In this document: piece by piece, positions 22,001 to 29,300 of the stretch | How the letters are laid out: every line of letters starts with the position of its first letter | How positions within the stretch are numbered: position 1 is the stretch's first letter | NCBI RefSeq assembly: GCF_000210295.1 | Contig: NC_026736.1 | Coordinates: forward strand, 558,001-622,000 | Direction of reading: 5' to 3' | Length of the DNA: 64,000 nt | Source of the DNA: Trypanosoma brucei gambiense DAL972 | Lineage: Eukaryota; Euglenozoa; Kinetoplastea; Trypanosomatida; Trypanosomatidae | Program-made: the position numbers and the translations under genes | The notes under the pieces: generated by a model | The model's input: only the letters and a program-made list of their open reading frames with translations | Databases searched by the model: none | What the model was told of the DNA's origin: nothing

Positions 22001-22565
22001 TATCGAAGAGCAGCTTTTGTGCATTGTGCATGACATGTAATGGCTGTATGAGGTCCCAGTCTACATTTGGCGGTGAGAGGGCAGACATGAACAAGGAATC
22101 ACCGTCTATAAAAAACATCTCCGTTGCGGCAAGATGTGCGAACATGTCACAGAGTTCGGGCCGTGCAGTGGCGTAATGGTGCTCCACCGCCGTACGCAGC
22201 AGCTCTTCTTCAATCACAGCTCGCATCTTCCCATCCTTCTGGACGGCAGCAACAAGGAACTTCCACGCATTGCGTTCCTCTTCCTCGTGCTTCAGGGTGC
22301 CGACAATTCCACCGGCTGGTGGCTTCCCTCCGTTTCGGAACGCGGATAACACGGCGTCACATACGCGACTTAATGCGCTGCGGCGACGTGCAACTTGAGC
22401 GACTTTTCCCTCATATGAGGCATCAGCCTCTTCCTGAATCGGAATGTTTTTGGCTTCGAAAATGGCCTGTAGGGCCCCTACGGTATCCATAGGAATTTTT
22501 AAAAAATCATCATCCTTGAGACAGTTACCGAACAGCAGGTTAAGATCCCGTTGCTGAGTAGCCAT
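16053..22565 (-). CDS. DDX60-like SKI2-family DExH-box RNA helicase
   Basis: The 2,170-aa protein starts at ATG 22565. The C-terminal half is a superfamily 2 helicase: Walker A (APTSAGKT) near residue 1050, DExH box as DEIH near 1155, SAT motif (ALSATLG) soon after, and motif VI (QMMGRAGRRG) near 1667, preceded by MHHAGV and TLALGIH. AGRRG plus the large flanks point to the SKI2/DDX60 group rather than to DEAD-box proteins. The N-terminal half contains FIDGDSLF near residue 150, as in the PIN-like N-terminal region of DDX60 proteins. Charged low-complexity inserts occur near residues 660-690, between the two RecA domains and near 1890. In mammals DDX60 acts in antiviral sensing and translation control; the trypanosome role is unknown. 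It is likely cytoplasmic and ATP-dependent. All core helicase motifs appear intact. Confidence 0.88.
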   Translation of the reverse strand: MATQQRDLNLLFGNCLKDDDFLKIPMDTVGALQAIFEAKNIPIQEEADASYEGKVAQVARRRSALSRVCDAVLSAFRNGGKPPAGGIVGTLKHEEEERNAWKFLVAAVQKDGKMRAVIEEELLRTAVEHHYATARPELCDMFAHLAATEMFFIDGDSLFMSALSPPNVDWDLIQPLHVMHNAQKLLFDMECRGARFHIVFFDSMLWMWERAPAKMLMRENLRLALTAASECPGGSRFTVRTFPSFHSEAFETYLKEWEPEFIFMSDGEQLGSLNPLQEFFVNPEVETTNASSGVNSSGAVAVPARRPYRSIVEDEEIGNDAAMYIRCLLLWAASRRLKVAYSSRVIYRENSMIVFTMGVDGSTLERSLGIEPEVRALAQSLEREVTLPTLSQKSLNVLNEDLTFREKIVCSAVRTYLTMKERSEQEQQLCQALVITAYIVGILSCEARAQAALPSAVLQNFIADISPFLLSALRHAGCGNGGGQVFDIIDGHLLYAVARLLREEAPSHLLDEDGVGDISMTWQYLMDDDTLDITSTPFRSLPELAQPQPVQLQEYPYLKHELVEHLAKTFKVEGHKAKRPIPDGYGAANELIGWDITTPFDKFNDVTDADGEREAKIHMTEKEARHAQEFQTKFVRNAFQQAQSMGISGFAAQPLTLVCSDNEQESTDAAGSGGAGGCGKGAAAKKKKGNNEHEGQRNKKGRSKDDEIREQKNLKDAASSIQSWLKQMDDHLRSIDPTHGRTTNKDRDDAVKKLLAAVKRLAEAKFTKGFEPDRTIGKSEGSDISLKISMWRLLVASSGLREAEFALTVEDPSAKNRAAKKKGLKTETAVPYGFTVIDNLVGTISDKSTEWGELEGLRKFKSDITSAEAASYLRWVYLSYVELHIQMKIKCFVVKLRLENWRSERERARLAKETPDLSVAIPLFLYCHHHVLSVVQNEGLQISQEDLDTVRSALRHLDFGEDYYSKLDRAITQWQNKAPSLLGPTMLPRMRQLTDTPEMMQLIHMGHLLERPVIRRPDYRVAFNPDSWQRELLDIVDNRGSAVVCAPTSAGKTFVSYYCMYNTLRRSNRRIVVYLAPARALINQAVADVCARYGSKEYKNSGKYIYGVLGGADYHQFHDSCQVLLTVPETFETMLLSPKYAEWVDLIDYVILDEIHSMESNGNGDVWERILALLPCPFVALSATLGETQQLCGWLNRVQSRLKEQAVDTPAKARDYRVHVLPSEGQTIQRWNDIKKYIYLPPPDTRTSLKKLTTTYENRYIHDLHPLSILTTDQLQRGFPPDITLVPSEVVSLFGEMRTAFDNIIWPKLSSIPRVQMLQSKLKLLEPGRYFEADLYITQQRARLYEREVKDAFAQWVLLSNSSVKKPDISSDEQVKEFNSTMKHATETILAAFAQKLNEKEAALGSYAVAAMERKRAQQQSRTNTEGRSEQESDEAVPEAAFPGSRQFIREQSLNVLREISARDMGPAIVFSFESEDCEDLVKYVVEQLEEAEERYRQTEEFALYKAKVERAAAEREARHKQRESTLKQKRLRTNEDGEVERAERDVDEGEEDEGEVCEVPDILPEFTFIGAGCSVEPDVVKELIKDCEGEGEDLLLRALKRGIGMHHAGVKGKLRGHVERLFRGRHCGVIFSTETLALGIHSPCRSVVLAGDHILLNPTQFRQMMGRAGRRGLDHLGHLIFLGITMQRIKRLMTSGMTVIKGNVQMDPISQLRLLQLYDYNTHRSLKHEDAWKQHVKKLAERLFVNPLFFQRREAFAQSNMEGFTIEYLQMLLVFLQKQGLHFRDRPSSLGSLLQDVMYVFREAHVGNEGFAFIRMLTSGVFHEAHYPPALDKELHSGVTDEPIAELLAYLFSFHQTCGVPLEIHRSALLDPAVSVVWEGKTNATQHRVVLSPVDVCSPSVRPFDNTEFFALLSAFYNQLASRLDEKKEKEEKGKEQEEEEEEESSEGPRLPYVETGGDQLIFGNGAGDFPLMDALKESAVQFKARHPFVAISGCGDVFTSVDEVVFSLRDDLFCDRRLLPVLDVSDGWRHDGAQVLINACLADFLRVKAQIDTTRKNYRFTMLEELNGLSQSLSYSVLNRAEKLISNLAGLVRKAHLPAASILTAIMPDESFTAQEEGYSAGAPRLLKVAERLNSLQLQIQKRFAEEKYAAKKAKWVSELAAKRNEQK

Positions 22566-23319
22566 GCACTGCCTTACTCACCTTTCACCTTCTTTCAGTT
22601 CCCGTTTTCTCCTTCCCTGAATTTTACCCTTTTCTCTTGTTCGCTATATAAAAACTATAACCTGAGATTTCTCTTTTATATGCCTGCTTTTTGTTCTGCT
22701 TCTTAGGATCACTTAGTTAGTTTATTTTTTTTATTTTATTTTTGTTCTGTGCGTGTATTTCACCTTTGTTAGCTAAATTTCTAACAGATAATGTGAGAAG
22801 AAAGAAGGAAAAAGGATTAAGCACTACGTCCATCTCATGGTATTACCGGCGCGCAACTTAAACATTCCGCATTTTTTATGCAAAGGAATTTTAAGTATGC
22901 CGTGGATAAGCAAACACACGAACACAGGGAAGGAGAGACCGTCGCAGCATACACAACTGCGTGCGAAATGCAAAGGAGCGGCAAGAAAAGAAAAATGAAA
23001 CAACACCGACAAAAACAGAAGACGACAAACGTCAACCATGGATTGGGTAGCCGCAATATTATAAAAAGTTATGGCCCTCACGCCTTCCTGCCGAGACAAG
23101 TGTGGATTTTCCTCGCAGGTTGGAGGTCGACTACGAAAGTCTCGTACGACACCACTGCAGCGTCGTTTGTCTCCCAGTGTGCCGCCAGTCCACCAAGCAG
23201 CAACAAAAAAAAAAGACAGGGAGAGAGGAGGAAGAAAACGAAAAAAAACAAAAAGGAAAGGAAAGGAACACGAGAGCCGTGATTCCAAAAGCAAAGTTAA
23301 TATACACGCTTTTATTTTC
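22566..23319. other. Intergenic between helicase and GPI deacylase genes
   Basis: It holds the helicase acceptor (22781-22815), the helicase 5' UTR and, beyond it, an A-rich stretch at 23207-23260. The open frame 22824-23447 on the minus strand runs into the deacylase gene out of frame and is not supported. No gene is seen. Confidence 0.6.
22781..22815 (-). promoter_or_regulatory. Trans-splice acceptor for the DDX60-like helicase
   Basis: The minus strand reads CCTTTTTCCTTCTTTCTTCTC, then ACATTATCTGTTAG, with AG at 22782-22781. This gives a 5' UTR of about 215 nt before ATG 22565. No comparable tract lies closer to the ATG. Confidence 0.6.
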
Positions 23320-25763
23320 TTAGTTTGAGGTACCAGGAGCCAGAAGGGTGCCACCACTACCACCGGACACGAGCGCCGGACCAAGCAAAAAACATGGAAA
23401 GGCGTACAGCAGCACCCAAACAATACGAAAAGACGCCACTGGAACACTGATCATCCAAACAAGGGGAATCAGCACAAGGAGAATGCACAAATGCGGTGCC
23501 AGCCGCTGAATCCATGGGCTGGCCAAAGCCTTGGACAAAGAAGACAGTTTGTCCCTATGAAGCTGCTCACACAACCGTTGCTCATGATATAAAGGCCACA
23601 TCACGTATGAGAGAATAAGCACGAGTAATAGCACCTCCACGGCGCGACTGGTGAAGTCCACTACGGTGGCATCGTCAAACGTGGCTGATCGCAGCGCGTT
23701 CCTCCACGCGAAGAAGGGATGAAGGTGAATTAAGTGCAAAAGGGCGTAGGCCGACACTAACATATACGCCTCCTCCCTTCTGCCGTCACTGCTGTCAAAG
23801 GTAGCGGTTTGATATGACGCAGAGAGAGGCAGTAGAACTATAGTGAGACACAACCACACTAGGGCGCGGTCACATATACGCAGCGGTAACAACACACCAC
23901 ACAGAAAAACAACTACACCAAACACAGTGACCGGTATTATCCGGTTCCACGGCTCATCGCAATTATCATCGCTACGTGTGGGCGACCTGCGAACCCACCG
24001 CGGTAGTCTTAGATAGATGCACGCACGATGAGTAACCAACCAGAATTTCGTCCATCCAAACTTACTTCCCCTCAAAAGCAGCTGAAGCAAGCGATAAGCA
24101 ATAATACCCATCCATATGCCTTTCAACGCGGGGCCGGAAGCGGCAAAAGCACACCAAACCAACATGAGAGGATCAAATGTGGGTTTGCACACAAGCGTGT
24201 CAGCGATCCAGGGCGACTTACATCCTTCCATTGCTGGTAGCAGACAACATGGTATCTGCACGAGTAACAAGTGGCCCACAATTCCCATTATCGGGGTAAC
24301 CATAACAACAGCCGTGTGCGATGACGTGAACAATGATTTCCATGACCAATCTGCGCAGCAATGGGACAGCACACGGAGGTTCAGCAGCAGCCGCAGCAGC
24401 AGCGGGTGGATCGCGGAGAGGACGAAAGAACCGTATGAAAACGCCACCAACACGGTAAGGCCGACATGAGTGTAACTCGCCTCCGCCCACCACGAAAAGG
24501 CATCTGAAAAGGAGTGCGGCGGAGGTGCTGGATCATTGATGCCCTCTGGTAAAGACCAGTTCCGCAACTTAAGGTTCCTTGACTCGGGTGAAATACCATC
24601 CCCCCTGACCAGAGAATTTCTAATAACGGCAGAGGTCCAGAATTCAACAACACAGTAGTCCCTCATTATATCGTCATGAGAGTCTTTCCACACACTTTTG
24701 GGTGCTCTGTGGTGACATCAATACACGACCCATTGTTGCACCCAATGCTGTCACTGAGGCGCGTGTGTTTAGACTGCACCATCAAGTCTAACGGCCCCGA
24801 CGTAAGTGAAAGAATGCGGGGATTGCGATAGCCGTTGCGGTCATTAGCCAACACATTTTTCTGAACAGGATCCCAAAGTGTTTTGTACAACCTCCACATG
24901 GGCAGGTCAAGAAAAACAGGCATCTGACGGTTTGGACTGTTCAGTGTAATAACTCCGGCAATCAACGGGAAAACCTGTGAGTCTGATAGAGTCGACAGCG
25001 CCATTCGTACCACAACGCCACCCATGGAGTGACCAATGAGCCATATGAAGGGAGGGTTATGCGTCTCGTTTTTTCGGTCTTCATACAAAGTTATTATTGT
25101 ATCCGCTACAAAATCTGCCTGATGATGCAGAAGAGCACCGCGATGGGCATTTGCCTGCTCGGAGAAATCAAAGGTGTACAACCTTCCCTTGATTTTTTGC
25201 TCCTGCAAAAAAAGAATGCCAAGCCGGTGGGCCTGCATGTAAGAGCCTGCGTTTCCATGAGCAAAGAATATAATTACCTCCGGCGGCTTTTCCTGCGTCG
25301 GTGCGTATGTGCTGTAACAATCAGGACAACTGACTTCAAAAAAGGAGTACGGCGGACTGCTTCCCCTGTTACTCCTCTCGTCACCCCACTTCGGATTCTG
25401 CAAGAACAATCTTCGATAACTCAGTGGGTGCCACGCAACCGAGTCCGGAAACACACGAAATCGGTTGTTGTTGGCGTAGTCCCTGATCTGTAACCCAAGT
25501 CGCACGACCGAAAGTGCGTAGAGCAGTGCAGCAGCCAAAGAAAACAGTGTAAATAGCACAACGAGATTTTTCTTCCTTTGCGGAAGGGATGTCGCAGCCG
25601 GATTGACACCTGACGAGGGGGCACCAATTTCACTTAACTCTTCATCTTCTTGGCTAGGCATATGTTCGTCGCACAGACCTTTGTCGAAGCAGTACCCACT
25701 GACAGGTCCGTTCCCTGTATATGCACTGCAATCATCCTCCCTTTCATCACCACAAAGGTGCAT
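23320..25763 (-). CDS. PGAP1-type GPI inositol deacylase, interrupted by an apparent frameshift
   Basis: Two overlapping frames together form one protein of about 820 aa. The first (24666-25763, 365 aa) has a short cytosolic N-terminus, a TM helix at about 67-88, the HGNAGSY motif near 169, and the lipase nucleophile motif GHSMGG at 244-249 (Ser 246). The second (23320-24693) continues with a large polytopic membrane domain of about eight hydrophobic segments. The PGAP1 family has exactly this order in the ER membrane, where it removes the acyl chain from GPI inositol. The first frame reaches TTEHPKV and then runs to a stop; the second continues as WKDSHDD, matching the family's TTDH...W region. 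The break lies in a short (CA)3 run at 24689-24695, consistent with 2 bases gained or 1 lost. It could be a sequencing error or a real inactivating allele. The start is ATG 25763. Confidence 0.82.
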
Positions 25764-26364
25764 TTTTCTTTTTTTTTCTTGCCTTGTCTTGTCTTGTCAC
25801 CCTTTGTCCGTGCACACCTTTCCCCCAGTCTGCTCGTTACACCTTTAGTGGTAAAAGAAAAGGAGAAACGAAAGCACAAGAACAACGAGAAATATACATA
25901 TATATATATATATATATATATGAAAACAGAAAGATAAAATAAAACACTTGAACGGGGAGAAGCGAATGGGGAAGGACACTCCACGCACACACATCCCATT
26001 GAGAGAAATATGTATCATATGCCGAGATGATAATCACCATACACATCCCACAAAGAAAGGCAAACAAACGAAGAAAAGAAACAAAAGCAACCTCACCCAC
26101 TTTCTTAGGAGGGTTCACACACCGTCAAGGTTGTGAGGCCTAAAAGCAAAACCAACTTTCACGCATGAAGGAGGATCAAAACATCCTCGGTAAAGCAAAG
26201 ACATCTACCACTTGCGTATGCTGGCACTCCCACATGAGCACTAGTGATCATTACAATTTTAACATTTGACTACGACTAACACTTTCCAAAGCAAAGGGGA
26301 CGAAACTCAGCAGAGGGTGCCACGGCTAACTCATATCGCGGCCATCGTTCTCCCATCTTCAGCT
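25764..26364. other. Intergenic with (TA)n tract
   Basis: No gene is seen. A (TA)n run lies at 25899-25921. The A-rich plus strand means T-rich sequence on the coding strand, as expected for 3' UTR plus polypyrimidine tract. The small ORFs here are chance frames. Confidence 0.6.
25899..25921. repeat. (TA)n microsatellite
   Basis: An uninterrupted TA run in intergenic DNA. Confidence 0.9.
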
Positions 26365-29300
26365 TCACTCACGTTTTAGTGGCCACTGAAGGAATTTAAC
26401 TGCACTCACAAGTTTATTCGATATAATAACGGAGATATTCACCGACACATCTCTCAGGAGGCATACTACACGCCATGGTTGTGGAGGTCGCGAGACACGC
26501 GTATGACTCGCAGCGTCGGCCACAACCGCACCTTCAATGCGTGTGCGAAGGCAGAGGCGTAAATGGGAATCTTCCAGCCTCACGCTTGTTCGTTGATGGA
26601 GAGCAGGTTGCTCCGACGCGTGCAGCGAGGGGCGGATAGTTTGACCCGCATTATGGTTCATGAAACTTGGTTCCACTGGACTCTTTACTTCCATCAAACG
26701 TGGCGAAGCAAAGCCGCTACTGAAGTTGCGCAACTCCCCTTCATGATTAGTGCCGCCTTGCAGCCTCACACATCCACTCACCTCGCATCCCCCCAGTGCC
26801 TCATAGCAACTGCCGCAGCTACCAAATTGTGTGGAATGGCCACATTGGACAGCTGCTAAGGTAAACGAACTTATATCCAGTCCTTGTATTGGCCCGGACC
26901 TCGAGTGCTTTCCCTCATTTCCATAATCCCATGGTTGGTTATCAGCACACCATGGCAAGTCGCTCCACGGGATAGAAGTTGTGGGTGATTGGATTCCGCC
27001 ATGTGCAGCCGTGGAAGAGGCTATTGCATGCAACACAGAATTCTTCAGTGTTACTGTGGCATGTCTTGCTATAATGATCTCCTTGTAGATGCAGTAGCCG
27101 CTACATCCCGTGAGTGATACCTTGGCACACTCTGCTTGTAAGGCAGGGCCCCCAACAGCACTTATAAATACACTTCGAGTTGCCTCCAGAGAGCTGTCAC
27201 TAACAACAGATACAGCCTCCGAGCCGGCAAAAACACAGCGAGTGGCAGCAACCCTTGAATCCATTGCCACCGAAAGCTGTCGCACACGTACATTCTCCAA
27301 CACCAATGAAGACCCATCCGTAACATGCAAGCGTACAGGCAATATTGGGGTGTCTGAATCACTCCGCTTCGTGGGTTTTGGTGCTTGCTGGTCACTTTCT
27401 TCATTTAATGGGCACCCACCATTTTGTCTTGGACCAATATCAATATCAGCTGCGGATGTGCGGTAGCGTACGTCATCACGCGGCACACCCGCCACAGCAG
27501 CCGCAGGTCTTCTGGACTCTTCTCGTGATGGTAACCTCCCGGAGTGAGTGGCTCCCTCTGATGTGCTTCGGTGAAAGAAAAATGTCATATTCTTATTGTG
27601 CATTGGGGGAACTACATCAGCAGCCCCGCACACCTCACCCCTGGCCCCGCTATGCAGTACTAATGTGTGCCAAATCACCTTGCTGTGAAGTTGGCCTATT
27701 TCTCCAGGCTTAAATGAATCAGTGGCACGGGGGACATGGCCAGATGAAGTGCCGCGAGACAAACCGGCTTTGTTTGCAAGACATGGTGTTGGAACACATT
27801 GCAGCAAGACATTGCGCAGTCGAACATACGCATTCGATCCCTTAGCAAAGATGGCAGCCCGCACTGTCGGGCATTTGTGCCCACAATCACATTTGTCTTC
27901 TTCCAGGACATTCAACTGTGCAGCTTGCGTTTCCTGCACTATTACATAACACGAGTTCATGGACAGCTGGCCGCCTTCATAAACACGAATGGGACACCCC
28001 ACTTGCTCTAATACACCATCTAACTCCAGAGACTGCGGCGCCATATCCGCAGCGGCAGCAGCATCACCGTTCAGGTGAAGAACGGTGTTGTCGAGTACAC
28101 ATTTCCCAAAAATTCTCACATTCCCCTGCAGGACGCTGAAGACATTCTTCACACTGGAAAAACGAGAAAACACCCGTGATGCTGTCACGCGGATAGCTCC
28201 GCCATGGGAAACTAGCAGCGAGTAATTCCACACATTTTGTGCTAAGCAATCAGATAGATACACGTTCGACCCAACTAGAGCGTTGAAGGCGACGTTGCAA
28301 AACTCTGCCTTACACCGATACAGGTACGCGACAGCTTCGACACCACACCTCACCGCAATCGCCGCGCCGCCGCCAAACACTGCATTATGAATAACAGCCG
28401 TCCCTTTGTCCATCACAAAACAAGATGGGGGTTGACCGCAAAGACTAGAACAAGTGGTTGCGGGTCCCAAAGGGCCTGACAGCCGACATGCTCCAAAGTC
28501 TCCGGATACGCTGACCTCTAAGAGGCTATCCACCGTCGCGTCAAATCTTGCACCGCAGTTTACGTGGACACCTGAGCGCGAGAATCCGCTAATCTTCACA
28601 TTGCCCTCAACCTGCACAATGCCGTTTCTGTTCTCAATACCGCACACCCGCGCCCTGTAACTTCCGTGATGAACAATGCACGTTCCCTGATTGAGCACAA
28701 GCACACCAACATGGTTACACTCAGTAGTACAGTGATTAAGACAACATTTCGCACTATCCACCAGGTAACCGTTGGCAACGTCGGACGCTACACATTGCCA
28801 GGCCTCCATCTCCGTATCCGCGTCAAGCGCGGCGTAACCAAAAGTTACGTGACGAACTTCGCACGCAGTTAACTCACAATGGCTACCTGCCCACGCCTTT
28901 ACACCTAAACTCCACGTTCCACCGCATAAGCACGTGGGGGAAGTCGTGGCGGTCTCATCCAAATCCCTGCAAACGCCGCACCCTCCGTCGACACTTACGG
29001 AACTGCAAGTGATGACGGGCGCGTACACCGGCGATTCAGTCGATTGGGGCTCGCCTGGTAAATCGGGCGGCGCTACAGAAGCTGTACAGCCATGGAACGG
29101 GTCATCGCTCATGTCCACCATACACTTTTTGAGGCATAAATAGCCACCGTTGTGAGAAGTAAAACCGCTCTCAAGACTTCCACGGACGGTAACGCCAACG
29201 CATCGAACGTGACTCGACCGGCTATCCAATCCGCGAATGCGGCACTGAAAAATGCAGGGGATGCCACCCAATATACAGTGTGGTGCGTCCGAGTTGTCTA

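Noticed and set aside
22824..23447. 207-codon minus-strand ORF between helicase and deacylase
   Set aside because: Overlaps the end of the deacylase gene out of frame; T-rich UTR read as Phe/Leu/Cys; no recognisable domain.
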